From Acinetobacter haemolyticus CIP 64.3 = MTCC 9819 (GTDB lineage Bacteria > Pseudomonadota > Gammaproteobacteria > Pseudomonadales > Moraxellaceae): a stretch of 64,000 nt of DNA. The notes below the pieces were generated by a model. That model did not search any database and was not told where the DNA came from. It saw only the letters and a list, made by a program, of their open reading frames with translations. A program made the position numbers and the translations under genes. The number at the start of each line of letters is the position of its first letter. Position 1 is the stretch's first letter. Positions 1 through 9,530 of the stretch are shown piece after piece. The stretch covers positions 121,638-185,637 of the forward strand of contig NZ_KB849807.1 of assembly GCF_000369065.1 (NCBI RefSeq), given 5' to 3'.

Positions 1-340
1 GTTTTTTATCGATATGCTGTGCTGCTAATTTGCAGGCTAAACCCTCAAGTGAAGCACGAATTTGATAGAGTTCTTGAAACTGTTGTAACGACAGTGACAC
101 TACGCGTGCGCCCACATGCGCAGTACGCTCCACCAGTTTCTGCCCTTCCAGACGATGAATGGCTTCACGCAATGGACCACGACTGATACCGTAAATCCGC
201 GCCAGTTCAGGTTCAGATATTTTACTGCCCGCAGGAATTTTTCCTAAAACGATCGCCGATTGGATTTGCTTAAATACGTGTTCCGTCAGTGTTCTTCCCT
301 GACTCGTGCTTATATCTTGTGGAACAAGGGTATCTTGCAT
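1..340 (-). CDS. GntR family transcriptional regulator, FCD type (partial, C-terminus outside window)
   Basis: The first 113 residues are visible, starting at the ATG at 340 and running off the left edge. Residues about 17-80 form a GntR winged helix-turn-helix, with SEPELARIYGISRGPLREAI as the recognition region. The following residues (LYQIRASLEGLACKLAA) begin an FCD ligand-binding domain. In Acinetobacter a regulator of this kind lies at the head of the 2-methylcitrate (prp) operon next to the aromatic aminotransferase. I infer that role from memory of gene order because the prp genes are outside the window. A palindrome abuts the start codon, which suggests autorepression. Confidence 0.85.
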   Translation of the reverse strand, partial: MQDTLVPQDISTSQGRTLTEHVFKQIQSAIVLGKIPAGSKISEPELARIYGISRGPLREAIHRLEGQKLVERTAHVGARVVSLSLQQFQELYQIRASLEGLACKLAAQHIDKK

Positions 341-352
341 ATTGTCGACAAT
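341..352. promoter_or_regulatory. GntR operator-like palindrome 1
   Basis: A perfect 12-bp palindrome ATTGTCGACAAT lies directly upstream of the GntR start codon. It fits the TTGTnnACAA pattern bound by many FCD-type GntR proteins. Its position suggests autoregulation. Confidence 0.6.
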
Positions 353-403
353 CTCTACGGTTTTGATGATTTTATAACGAGATAATACAAATAATGCAAT
401 AGG

Positions 404-415
404 ATTGTCGACAAT
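404..415. promoter_or_regulatory. GntR operator-like palindrome 2
   Basis: A second exact copy of ATTGTCGACAAT lies 63 bp from the first. The remainder of the 440-bp gap between the regulator and tyrB is AT-rich and shows no gene. Confidence 0.6.
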
Positions 416-605
416 AAACAGACCTACTCAGTCAGTCTGAGATTCTCATCATTCTGACCAGATCCATTCACAACCATCAACCAAACCTAATAAAATACAA
501 ATAAAACAAATCTTTAGTGTGCATAAATAGGCTTTACACACCTTCTCCAATGTATCTTCCAGCTTATTTGTACGATACATGCTACGACTATGGTATGACA
601 GCTTG

Positions 606-617
606 ATTGTAGACAAT
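606..617. promoter_or_regulatory. GntR operator-like site 3, upstream of tyrB
   Basis: ATTGTAGACAAT differs from the two upstream palindromes at one base. It lies about 165 bp before the tyrB start. It may bring tyrB under the same regulator, but this is inference. Confidence 0.45.
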
Positions 618-782
618 CCTTATAATCGAGCACTTTGCTACGAATTTTTGTAAGTAAATACTGCACCAGAAATGTAAATAACAGCGTGCTTCATCATCGC
701 TTTATTGGTACATTATTGGGCATCTGGAGTCATGCTCCACAAGACACATCCATGCACCTTGTTGAATAAAAGGACATTGTTA

Positions 783-1988
783 ATGTTTCAACATATCCCA
801 CCTTATGCAGGCGATCCAATCCTCTCATTAATGGAACAGTTTAATGCTGATTCACGCGCTGAAAAGGTTAATTTAAGTATTGGTTTGTATTACAACGAGG
901 ACAGTATCGTTCCACAGCTCGATACCATTGTCGAAGCTCAAAAACGTATTGCACCTAAAAATACTCAAACCAAACTTTATCTTCCAATGGAAGGTTTCAA
1001 ACCTTACCGTGATGCGATTCAAGCGTTATTGTTTGGTGCAAATAGCCCTGCAATTCAACAAGGTCGTGTTGCTACCATTCAAACGCTGGGTGGTTCAGGT
1101 GCATTAAAAGTGGGTGCAGACTTTTTAAAAACCTATTTCCCAAATTCAGAAGTGTGGGTGAGCCAACCAACATGGGACAACCATGTGGCAATCTTTAACG
1201 GTGCTGGCATCAGGAGCAACTTCTACCCATACTTCGATGCAGAAACACGCGGCGTTGATTTTGATGGCATGTTATCAACACTAAAAACTTTGCCTGAACA
1301 AAGCATCGTGTTGTTACACCCATGCTGCCACAACCCGACAGGTGCGGATTTAAATCCAGCACAGTGGGATCAAGTGATTGCGGTATTAAAAGAGCGTAAC
1401 CTCATCCCATTCCTCGACATCGCTTACCAAGGTTTTGGCGATGGTATGGAACAAGATGCTTATGCGATTCGTGCTTTAGACCAAGCAGGTTTGAACTTCA
1501 TCGTCAGCAACTCATTCTCTAAAATCTTCTCACTTTATGGTGAGCGTGTTGGTGGTTTAACTTTCGTATGTGACGATGCTGAAGCAGCAAAATGCACATT
1601 CGGTCAATTAAAAGCAACAGTACGTCGTATCTACTCTAGCCCACCAACAACTGGTGCATGGTTGGTTGATCAAGTATTAAATGACGCTGATCTGAATCAA
1701 CAATGGCAAGGCGAAGTTAAAGAGATGCGCGAGCGTATTATCAAAATGCGTAGCATCTTAAAAGATGAGTTGAGCAAAGCACTTCCTGACCGTGACTTTA
1801 GCTACCTTGTAAACCAAAAAGGTATGTTCAGCTACACAGGTTTGACGGGCGAGCAAGTCGACACTTTACGTGAAGAATATGCAATTTACCTTGTTCGCAG
1901 TGGCCGTATCTGCGTTGCAGGTTTAAATATGAATAATATTTATAAAGTTGCAAAAGCAATGGCTGAAGTGCTAGCAAAATCAGCTTAA
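783..1988 (+). CDS. tyrB: aromatic amino acid aminotransferase (class I/II)
   Basis: A PLP-dependent aminotransferase that exchanges amino groups between aromatic amino acids or aspartate and 2-oxoglutarate in the cytoplasm. I chose the ATG at 783, which gives 401 residues starting [14 protein letters not shown]. This matches the usual N-terminus of the family (FxxxxxxxxDPIL) and its length, whereas an upstream start would add 26 unrelated residues. The PLP lysine is K247 in [17 protein letters not shown], and the HPCCHNPTG motif lies about residue 178. The gene is monocistronic, followed by small hairpins and then a parS palindrome. TyrB and AspC cannot be separated by eye, so the aromatic assignment rests on gene order. 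Confidence 0.88.
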   Translation: MFQHIPPYAGDPILSLMEQFNADSRAEKVNLSIGLYYNEDSIVPQLDTIVEAQKRIAPKNTQTKLYLPMEGFKPYRDAIQALLFGANSPAIQQGRVATIQTLGGSGALKVGADFLKTYFPNSEVWVSQPTWDNHVAIFNGAGIRSNFYPYFDAETRGVDFDGMLSTLKTLPEQSIVLLHPCCHNPTGADLNPAQWDQVIAVLKERNLIPFLDIAYQGFGDGMEQDAYAIRALDQAGLNFIVSNSFSKIFSLYGERVGGLTFVCDDAEAAKCTFGQLKATVRRIYSSPPTTGAWLVDQVLNDADLNQQWQGEVKEMRERIIKMRSILKDELSKALPDRDFSYLVNQKGMFSYTGLTGEQVDTLREEYAIYLVRSGRICVAGLNMNNIYKVAKAMAEVLAKSA

Positions 1989-2050
1989 CATCCCCTTGCG
2001 GAGCTATAATCGCTCCTCATCTCCCTTTCAAAAGGGAGACTTTATGGATC

Positions 2051-2084
2051 AAAAAAGGTTGTTTCACGTGAAACAACCTTTTTT
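2051..2084. other. parS: perfect 34-bp palindrome containing a parS site; possible terminator
   Basis: The 16-bp core at 2060-2075 is TGTTTCACGTGAAACA, the canonical bacterial parS sequence bound by ParB. It sits in a longer perfect palindrome with an A-tract on the left arm and a T-tract on the right. The RNA could therefore also fold as an intrinsic terminator in either direction. It lies between tyrB and pgm. ParB sites cluster near oriC in most bacteria, which would fit the origin-proximal position I recall for this locus. Confidence 0.85.
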
Positions 2085-2235
2085 ATTTTCTAAGCTAAGA
2101 GTGGTTGAAATGAGAAACGCTCAACCACCTAAAAATAAGACTTTCTCTTTGCTTAATTCTGTATCAATCAATGTTCAATTACGCTTAGTCTTTGTATACT
2201 TCAACACATTGATAAACTACAAACAGCTCTTTTAA

Positions 2236-3606
2236 ATGACTCAACTAACTTGCTTCAAAGCGTATGATATTCGCGGGAAATTAGGTACAGAACTGAACGA
2301 AGACATCGCCTATAAAATTGGCCGTGCATACGGACAAATCTATCAACCTAAAAAAGTGGTGATTGGTTGTGACATCCGTCTGAGTAGTGAAGGCTTAAAG
2401 CAAGCAACCATTCGTGGTCTGAATGATGCAGGTGTCAATGTTCTCGATTTAGGCATGACGGGTACTGAAGAAGTTTATTTCGGCGCTTTCCATCTTGATG
2501 TACAAGGTGGCATTGAAGTGACCGCCAGCCATAATCCGATGGACTACAATGGCATGAAATTGGTTCGTGAAAATGCACGTCCAATCAGTGCAGATACAGG
2601 ATTAAAAGACATCCAAGCACTCGCTGAATCAGGTGCTTTTATCGAAGTTGAGCAAAAAGGTTCGACTGAAAACTATAATATTCTGCCAGAGTTTATCGAT
2701 CACTTATTAACCTACATCGATCCTCAAAAAATTAAACCACTCAAGCTGGTGGTGAATGCAGGCAATGGCGCAGCAGGTCATGTGATTGATGCGATTGAGC
2801 AGAAATTCCAGCAACTCAATATTCCAGTTGAATTTATCAAAATTCATCATGAAGCAGACGGTACTTTTCCAAATGGTATTCCGAACCCAATCCTCATTGA
2901 AAACCGAGACAGCACCCGCGATGCTGTGCTTGCACACCATGCAGATATGGGTATTGCATGGGATGGTGACTTTGACCGTTGCTTCCTATTTGATGAGAAG
3001 GGTCAATTCATCGAAGGCTATTACATTGTTGGCTTATTGGCACAAGCCTTCTTGATCAAACAATCAGGAGAGAAAATTGTGCATGACCCACGTCTAGTCT
3101 GGAATACCTTTGATATTGTCGATCAATATCAAGGCGTCGCAGTACAATCAAAATCTGGGCATGCCTTTATTAAAGATGTGATGCGTGAACACAATGCAGT
3201 TTACGGCGGTGAAATGAGTGCGCACCATTATTTCCGCGACTTTGCTTATTGTGATAGCGGTATGATTCCTTGGTTACTCACCATTGCATTGCTTTCCGAA
3301 ACAGATCAATCACTCTCAACACTTGTTGAAAATATGATTGCCAAGTTCCCATGTAGCGGAGAAATCAATTTTAAAGTGGCCGACACACAAGCAACGGTTC
3401 AAAAGATCTTTGATCATTATGCAGACCAAAATCCACAGATTGATCGTACCGATGGTGTTAGCCTTGATTTTGGTGCATGGCGTTTAAATGTTCGTGCGTC
3501 AAATACAGAACCATTACTTCGACTGAATATCGAAAGCCGTGCAGATCGAAATCCACAGCCAATGCAAAGTTATGTGGATGAGCTAACTGCACTGATTCAA
3601 AACTAA
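2236..3606 (+). CDS. pgm: phosphoglucomutase/phosphomannomutase
   Basis: An alpha-D-phosphohexomutase of 456 residues that interconverts hexose 1- and 6-phosphates and so feeds nucleotide-sugar synthesis for capsule. The phosphoserine loop TASHNP is at about residue 96, with S98 as the active serine. The metal loop GDFDRC is at about 245. The sugar-specificity loop GGEMSAHH follows, and the phosphate-binding RASNTEP is near the C-terminus. It is the only gene of this end of the K locus on the plus strand, and it converges on pgi with a shared hairpin between them. No gne1 gene lies between pgi and pgm, unlike many A. baumannii K loci. Confidence 0.92.
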   Translation: MTQLTCFKAYDIRGKLGTELNEDIAYKIGRAYGQIYQPKKVVIGCDIRLSSEGLKQATIRGLNDAGVNVLDLGMTGTEEVYFGAFHLDVQGGIEVTASHNPMDYNGMKLVRENARPISADTGLKDIQALAESGAFIEVEQKGSTENYNILPEFIDHLLTYIDPQKIKPLKLVVNAGNGAAGHVIDAIEQKFQQLNIPVEFIKIHHEADGTFPNGIPNPILIENRDSTRDAVLAHHADMGIAWDGDFDRCFLFDEKGQFIEGYYIVGLLAQAFLIKQSGEKIVHDPRLVWNTFDIVDQYQGVAVQSKSGHAFIKDVMREHNAVYGGEMSAHHYFRDFAYCDSGMIPWLLTIALLSETDQSLSTLVENMIAKFPCSGEINFKVADTQATVQKIFDHYADQNPQIDRTDGVSLDFGAWRLNVRASNTEPLLRLNIESRADRNPQPMQSYVDELTALIQN

Positions 3607-3614
3607 TATTGTAA

Positions 3615-3649
3615 AATCACACGTTAGTTTGATTTATTAACGTGTGATT
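3615..3649. terminator. bidirectional terminator between pgm and pgi
   Basis: Arms of 12 bp (3615-3626 and 3638-3649, AATCACACGTTA and its complement) enclose an 11-base loop between two converging genes. It is flanked by short T-rich and A-rich runs. Confidence 0.75.
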
Positions 3650-3663
3650 CTTTGTTCGCGAAA

Positions 3664-5337
3664 TCAATTTATAGACTTATCCAAGATAATCTTGAGTAGT
3701 CCTTGAGTAGATACATCAAATTTGGATATATCATCTTGTTCACGATTTAGGATTGGTAACAGTTGATTGGCAATTTCTTTGCCTTTCTCAACACCCCATT
3801 GGTCAAAAGGATTAATATTCCAGAGTACGGATTGCACAAAGACTTTATGTTCATACATTGCAATCAACATCCCTAAACTATAAGGATTTAACTCTTTTAA
3901 TAGAATTGTTGAACTTGGTTGATTACCTGAATATTGCTTATAAGCAGGTAAATCCTGTAACTCATCAACCGCAAGGGCTTGATTACCAAAAGCCAATAAT
4001 CTTGATTGTGCCAAACAATTTGATAATGCTAAATGATGCTGTTCAACTAATGCATCTGCATTTTCCACATAGGTAAACTGATTGCCGTTATAGCGTTTTA
4101 CGGGTGCGATAAAATCACAACTCACCGAATGTGTACCTTGATGTAAAAGTTGATAAAATGCATGTTGTGCATTCGGTCCAACCTCGCCCCACACAATTGG
4201 ACAAGTTGCAGTATCGACTTTATCTCCATTTCGCTGAATCGACTTTCCATTCGACTCCATTTCTAACTGCTGTAAATACGCCGCAAAATATTTTAAGCGT
4301 CCGTCATAAGGCAATACAGCATGGGTCTGAATATCTAGAAAATTGTTATTCCATGCACCTAGCAAGCCCATCAAGACAGGAATATTTTGATGAAATGACG
4401 CGTTTTGAAAATGTTGGTCAATCGCATGCGCACCAGCCAACAGTTGCTTAAAACCTGCTACACCAATGGTTAATGCAATTGGCAAACCGATACAAGACCA
4501 TAGAGAGTAACGACCACCGACCCAATCCCAAAGTTGCAATTGTTTATCAGCTGCAATGCCCCATTCCGTCATTTTTTCAGGCTTAGTTGAAACCCCAATA
4601 AAATGATTTTTCAGAATTTTATCATTACTACCTAATGCTTTTTCTAACCATTGACGAACAGTTTGTGCATTGGAAAGCGTATCAATGGTGCCAAACGATT
4701 TTGATGAAATAATAAAAAGCGTTGTTTCGGGTCGTAACTGATGTAATAAATCAGATAACTGACTTCCATCCATGGTGGAAACAAAATGTACAGCTAAAGG
4801 TTTAACCGTCGAGACTTTAAAATCAGACAGTGCATGAGTCACCATCAATGGACCTAAATCGGATCCACCAACACCGATATTGACCACATCTTGAATCACT
4901 TCACCTGTTGCACCGCGATATTGTCCCGCATGAATTTTTTCTACTAAGGCATACATACGATCAAGTTGTGCATGGACTTGTGCTGTGATTTCAGACTGAA
5001 ACGCTGAATCTCGTGGCAGTCGTAATGCCCAATGCATCGCTGCGCGCTGCTCTGTATAATTAATTTGCTCAGATGAAAATAATGTTTTGATCCAACGCCC
5101 TAGGCTTTGTGCATCTGCGAGTTCAACCAACGCTTTTAAGATGTTTTGATCAACACGATGCTTACTAAAATCCAAGACAATTTGATCATGTTCAACCGAG
5201 AAGAGGCTAAAACGCGCAGGATCATCTGCAAACAAAGTATTGAGGTGGACATCTTTAAATTGCTTTTGCAAAGAGACTAAACGCTCTAAAACAGAAGCCT
5301 GCTCTTGTACAGGAAAAGGCTGTATGTGTTTAATCAT
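3664..5337 (-). CDS. pgi: glucose-6-phosphate isomerase
   Basis: Converts glucose 6-phosphate and fructose 6-phosphate in the cytoplasm, linking central metabolism to sugar precursors. The 557-residue length is normal. Family signatures are visible: [10 protein letters not shown] at about residue 155, [10 protein letters not shown] at about 270, and the C-terminal [13 protein letters not shown] with the catalytic lysine region. It is the last gene of the minus-strand sugar-precursor block and starts 2 bases after the ugd stop, so the two are almost certainly co-transcribed. Confidence 0.95.
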   Translation of the reverse strand: MIKHIQPFPVQEQASVLERLVSLQKQFKDVHLNTLFADDPARFSLFSVEHDQIVLDFSKHRVDQNILKALVELADAQSLGRWIKTLFSSEQINYTEQRAAMHWALRLPRDSAFQSEITAQVHAQLDRMYALVEKIHAGQYRGATGEVIQDVVNIGVGGSDLGPLMVTHALSDFKVSTVKPLAVHFVSTMDGSQLSDLLHQLRPETTLFIISSKSFGTIDTLSNAQTVRQWLEKALGSNDKILKNHFIGVSTKPEKMTEWGIAADKQLQLWDWVGGRYSLWSCIGLPIALTIGVAGFKQLLAGAHAIDQHFQNASFHQNIPVLMGLLGAWNNNFLDIQTHAVLPYDGRLKYFAAYLQQLEMESNGKSIQRNGDKVDTATCPIVWGEVGPNAQHAFYQLLHQGTHSVSCDFIAPVKRYNGNQFTYVENADALVEQHHLALSNCLAQSRLLAFGNQALAVDELQDLPAYKQYSGNQPSSTILLKELNPYSLGMLIAMYEHKVFVQSVLWNINPFDQWGVEKGKEIANQLLPILNREQDDISKFDVSTQGLLKIILDKSIN

Positions 5338-5339
5338 AA

Positions 5340-6599
5340 TTAACGCCCCACACCCATATAAGCAAAACCTTGTGCTTTCACATAATGAGGATCATATATA
5401 TTGCGCCCATCTAAAATCAACGGATGTTCCATCAACTGAATGAGTTGCTTAAAGTCTGGACTCCAGTATTGCTTCCAAGCAGTTAAGACACACAAACCGT
5501 GAGCATGATGTACTGCATCATATTGATCATTACAGAGAATTAAATCGGCTCTTTCACCATAAATCATCGCGATTTCATCTAATGCTTGTGGATCATGTAA
5601 ACGAACCGTTACGCCTTGCGCCCACAATGCTTTTAACATTTGATGTATCGGTGATTGTTGAATACTTGAAGTATTCTCCTTAAATGAAGCCCCCCATATT
5701 GCTATGGTTTTGGCTTGTAATTCTCCATGATAATAATTCCACAATTTACGGAACAGAATTTCTTTTTGTTGTTCATTAATATCCCAAACTTGCGCGAGTA
5801 ATTGACTTTTGACTCCAGTATTTGCAACAGTACTTGCCAACGTCAAAACATCATGAGAAAAATTCTCCCCACCAAAGCCTGCACCAGGATACAAATAGGC
5901 AGCACCAATTCGATTATCCGCAGCCATTCCCTGTCTAACCGAAGCGATATCAATACCGAGTTTTTCAGCAACCACCGCTAAATCATTAATATAGCTAATT
6001 CGGGTTGCTAACATGCCTGAAATACTGAGTTTGGTAAACTCCGCATCCAAAATTGGCATGAACAAATATTGTTGCTCTAGAGGAAAAAAAGGTCTTAATA
6101 ACTCTTTGACTTTGCTTTGGGCACGACTGTCTAAGCACCCAACGATTAACTGCTTCGCTTGAGTTAGACTTTGCAAAGCATTACCTTCCTGAATTGTATC
6201 AGGTAAATAAACCCAATCATCTTCTGAAAGGATCTGCTGCATTTTCTCAGTGCCATGTAAGCCAAAGGTCGAAGCATTGATCATTAACTTGGGGTGAATA
6301 ATGGTTCTTTGCTTAAGAGTCTCTAAAAGCTCAAAAACGAAGGCTTCTTGAGTTTGATTAAAGCTGAATAAATATCCATCGATATCTAAAGGAAGATTTT
6401 GAAGCGCAGCATATTTTAGAAACCCACTCTTCAACTGTTTTTCTAATAAGCGGCTGACATTTTCATCATGAAATGCATATTGCAAATCATTTTGTTGTTT
6501 CTGAGTATCTGAACACCAATACACAAAGTGCCCAGATTCAGATAGAAGTGCAGACATCACCCCAGCATATAAGGTATTGCCAAAAACTGCGATTTTCAT
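5340..6599 (-). CDS. ugd: UDP-glucose 6-dehydrogenase family protein (atypical active site)
   Basis: Expected to oxidise UDP-glucose to UDP-glucuronate for capsule. It has an N-terminal Rossmann fold ([18 protein letters not shown]), a central dimerisation domain and a C-terminal UDP-binding domain ([14 protein letters not shown]), 419 residues in all. The usual active-site motif GGSCFPKD reads GGENFSHD here, so the catalytic cysteine is replaced by N246. From memory, Acinetobacter Ugd proteins share this reading. The glycine loop and the KENTSS segment are otherwise conserved. It lies between galU and pgi with tight spacing. Chemistry with this substitution is unproven from sequence. Confidence 0.85.
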   Translation of the reverse strand: MKIAVFGNTLYAGVMSALLSESGHFVYWCSDTQKQQNDLQYAFHDENVSRLLEKQLKSGFLKYAALQNLPLDIDGYLFSFNQTQEAFVFELLETLKQRTIIHPKLMINASTFGLHGTEKMQQILSEDDWVYLPDTIQEGNALQSLTQAKQLIVGCLDSRAQSKVKELLRPFFPLEQQYLFMPILDAEFTKLSISGMLATRISYINDLAVVAEKLGIDIASVRQGMAADNRIGAAYLYPGAGFGGENFSHDVLTLASTVANTGVKSQLLAQVWDINEQQKEILFRKLWNYYHGELQAKTIAIWGASFKENTSSIQQSPIHQMLKALWAQGVTVRLHDPQALDEIAMIYGERADLILCNDQYDAVHHAHGLCVLTAWKQYWSPDFKQLIQLMEHPLILDGRNIYDPHYVKAQGFAYMGVGR

Positions 6600-6616
6600 A
6601 ACCGTTAACCCTAAAC

Positions 6617-7492
6617 CTATAGGGCTAACTCGCGAATTAAGCCCTTAAAATCTTCACCCAGTTTTGGATGTTCAATACCATAATGTAATACAGCTTTAAG
6701 ATAACCAATCTTACTGCCACAATCAAAGGTTTGACCTTTCATACGGTAGGCTTCAACAGGTTCAAGTTGTTGCAGGCTTGCAATAGCATCTGTCAATTGA
6801 ATCTCATTACCCGCACCACGAGGGGTATTTTCCAACATTGTCATAATTTTGGCAGGTAAGATATAACGACCCACAACCGATAAATTCGAAGGTGCTGTTC
6901 CCACTGCGGGTTTCTCAACAATCCCTTGCATAACAATACTCTCACCTTCATTTGGAGAGTTTGCCACATCTACAATACCGTATTGATCGACCAAGTGATC
7001 AGGCACTGCTTCGACCATAATTTGCGCAGCTTGCGATTGCTCAAAGCGTTGAATCATGAGCAACAAATCATTTTCTGGCGCAGTATCTTTCACCAACACA
7101 TCAGGCAGCAAAACAGCAAAAGCGTCATCCCCCACGATATCTTTTGCACAAAGCACAGCATGTCCTAGCCCTAAAGGTTGCGGCTGACGTACACTCACGA
7201 CGCTGACATGTTTTGGTAGAATATCAGTAATTTCTTTGAGTAAATCGAATTTCTTTTTTTGCTCTAACGTTGTTTCAAGCTCAAAGTTGCGATCGAAATA
7301 ATTTTCAATCGATGCTTTGGAAGAATGCGTAACCAAAATAATTTGCTCGATTCCCGCCTTTACTGCTTCATTCACAACATATTCAATCGCTGGACGATCT
7401 ACCACCGTTACCATCTCTTTAGGAATGGATTTACTTGCTGGCAGAAAACGCGTGCCTAAACCTGCAACAGGTAAAATTGCTTTTTTGATCAT
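6617..7492 (-). CDS. galU: UTP--glucose-1-phosphate uridylyltransferase
   Basis: Makes UDP-glucose from UTP and glucose 1-phosphate. The N-terminal nucleotide-binding segment LPVAGLGTRFLPASKSIPKE is diagnostic. Downstream come VTHSSKASIENYFD and the VEKP segment, and the 291-residue length is typical. It sits 17 bases upstream of ugd, whose substrate it provides. It belongs to the galU-ugd-pgi block that closes the K locus. Confidence 0.95.
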   Translation of the reverse strand: MIKKAILPVAGLGTRFLPASKSIPKEMVTVVDRPAIEYVVNEAVKAGIEQIILVTHSSKASIENYFDRNFELETTLEQKKKFDLLKEITDILPKHVSVVSVRQPQPLGLGHAVLCAKDIVGDDAFAVLLPDVLVKDTAPENDLLLMIQRFEQSQAAQIMVEAVPDHLVDQYGIVDVANSPNEGESIVMQGIVEKPAVGTAPSNLSVVGRYILPAKIMTMLENTPRGAGNEIQLTDAIASLQQLEPVEAYRMKGQTFDCGSKIGYLKAVLHYGIEHPKLGEDFKGLIRELAL

Positions 7493-7505
7493 AACTTTTC
7501 TCGAA

Positions 7506-9380
7506 TTAATTCACTCTGACTTCGCCACTACGCTTATAACCGTCCACATAATGTTCCAGCTGGGTCAAAGCCCAGTCCACATCATGATCAATCGCTGTCA
7601 TTTGGTTGATTCTAGCAAAAATATCTTGGATCTCTTCTAGCGGATAATGCTTTTCAAAAGAACGAAGAATTCGCGTATGTTGGGTGTATTCTGTATTTTC
7701 CTGATCAATCAGCAACTCTTCATACAGTTTTTCACCTGGTCTTAAACCACTATAAGCGATTTCAATATCACCCTCTAAAGAACCTGTTTCACGCACTTTT
7801 AAACCACTGAGTTTAATCATTTGACGTGCGAGATCTTGGATGCGAACAGGCTCTCCCATATCCAGCAGAAATACATCACCGCCTGAACCTAATGCGCCAG
7901 CTTGAATCACCAACTGTGATGCCTCAGGAATGGTCATAAAGTAGCGTGTTACATCTGGATGCGTCACTGTAATTGGACCACCGACAGCGATTTGCTGCTT
8001 AAATAATGGCACCACCGAACCCGAAGAACCGAGAACATTACCAAAACGAACGATACTGATTTGCGTATTTGGCTTCGTCTCGGCAACAGCCTGACAATAA
8101 AGCTCAGCCATACGTTTAGACGCCCCCATCACATTGGTCGGTCGCACCGCTTTATCTGTTGAAATAAGCACAAAGGTTTCTACACCCTTTTTCACTGCTG
8201 CATTCAAACTACTTGCCGTACCAATTGCATTGTTTTTTAAGCCTGCAATTGGGTTACATTCAACTAATGGTACATGTTTATACGCAGCCGCATGATAGAC
8301 CGTCTGTATGTGATATTGTTCGATAATTCGCTCAAGCTTTTGCTGATCTTGTACCGTTCCTAAAATAGGAACAATCTCGCAGGTTGCGGTGCGTCTTAGC
8401 TCTTTATCAATATCGTATAATGCAAACTCAGTGAGTTCATATAACACCAAAAGTTTGGGTTGGTTTTTAATAATTTGACGACATAGTTCTGAGCCAATTG
8501 AACCACCAGCACCTGTCACCATCACAACTTTATCTTGAATATTTTTAACCAATAAATGAGCAATTGGTGGTACAGGATCACGTCCTAGTAAGTCAATAAT
8601 ATCGACTTCTTGAATATCTGAAACACGAATTTCACCATCCACCAACTGGGTTAAACCAGGCAGCTCGGTGATTTTAACACGAGCAGATTCAAATTGTTGA
8701 ATGATCTCAGTTTTGCGTACACGACCAACAGAAGGCAAGGCTAAAAGAATTTCATCGATGCGATCTTTTTCGAAACGTTGTAGTGCCTTTTCTACCGAAT
8801 AAACCTTTAAACCACCAACAATCTGACCTTGTAATGATGCATAGTCATCAATAAAAAATACGGACAAATGATCATCAGAACGGTTCAATGCAGCTGCAAT
8901 TTGTTGACCTGCATCCCCTGCACCATAAATTGCAATTCTTTTCCGCCCAAGTTCAGAATAGAAAGAGGCTTTCACCACAAAACGGATAAATGCACGACTC
9001 GCCCAAACCCATGCAAACATCATAAAACCGAACATGAATGGAATCGACATAGGCACATAAGCTTCAGTACATGCATTAAGCACATATAAAGCAATCATGG
9101 TCAATGCGACAGCAAATGCCAATTTAACAATAAAAACCTCATCAAAGGTTCTTACGATAAATCGGTACACACCTGTAACACCTAAGCTAATCACCGCAAT
9201 CAAACTGACGAGGAGAATCCCATGATCAATACCAGGAATAACCTGCGCACCTATATCAAACAGGCGAATGGAATAGCACAACCATAAAATGATTGGGAAG
9301 ACTAAAATGTCTAAAAAAACAAGAAAAAGTTGTTTATATAATCTTGGCGCTGAGGCAAATTGATGAATAATCTTTTTCAC
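7506..9380 (-). CDS. gdr: membrane-bound nucleotide-sugar 4,6-dehydratase (PglF/Gdr type)
   Basis: Catalyses the first step of QuiNAc4NAc (bacillosamine-type) synthesis, converting UDP-GlcNAc to the 4-keto-6-deoxy sugar. The 624-residue protein has four hydrophobic segments in the first about 130 residues. A first Rossmann domain follows (IYGAGDAGQQIAAAL), then the catalytic SDR domain with TGAGGSIGSELCRQI at about residue 295 and the STDKAVRPTNVMGASKRMAE region. The next genes encode the matching aminotransferase and acetyltransferase, which supports the pathway. The exact stereochemistry of the product is inferred. Confidence 0.9.
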   Translation of the reverse strand: MKKIIHQFASAPRLYKQLFLVFLDILVFPIILWLCYSIRLFDIGAQVIPGIDHGILLVSLIAVISLGVTGVYRFIVRTFDEVFIVKLAFAVALTMIALYVLNACTEAYVPMSIPFMFGFMMFAWVWASRAFIRFVVKASFYSELGRKRIAIYGAGDAGQQIAAALNRSDDHLSVFFIDDYASLQGQIVGGLKVYSVEKALQRFEKDRIDEILLALPSVGRVRKTEIIQQFESARVKITELPGLTQLVDGEIRVSDIQEVDIIDLLGRDPVPPIAHLLVKNIQDKVVMVTGAGGSIGSELCRQIIKNQPKLLVLYELTEFALYDIDKELRRTATCEIVPILGTVQDQQKLERIIEQYHIQTVYHAAAYKHVPLVECNPIAGLKNNAIGTASSLNAAVKKGVETFVLISTDKAVRPTNVMGASKRMAELYCQAVAETKPNTQISIVRFGNVLGSSGSVVPLFKQQIAVGGPITVTHPDVTRYFMTIPEASQLVIQAGALGSGGDVFLLDMGEPVRIQDLARQMIKLSGLKVRETGSLEGDIEIAYSGLRPGEKLYEELLIDQENTEYTQHTRILRSFEKHYPLEEIQDIFARINQMTAIDHDVDWALTQLEHYVDGYKRSGEVRVN

Positions 9381-9530
9381 AGTGATCTTCTAATCATCCT
9401 ACATTCAGTTCGATCTTTATACGCACTTCTGATCTCACTCGAAATAACTTTTACATATGATGTACATTATCTTTAAAATAGTAAGATATGCACCTCACAT
9501 CCTACTATTTTTATGAATTAGTCTGCGATT

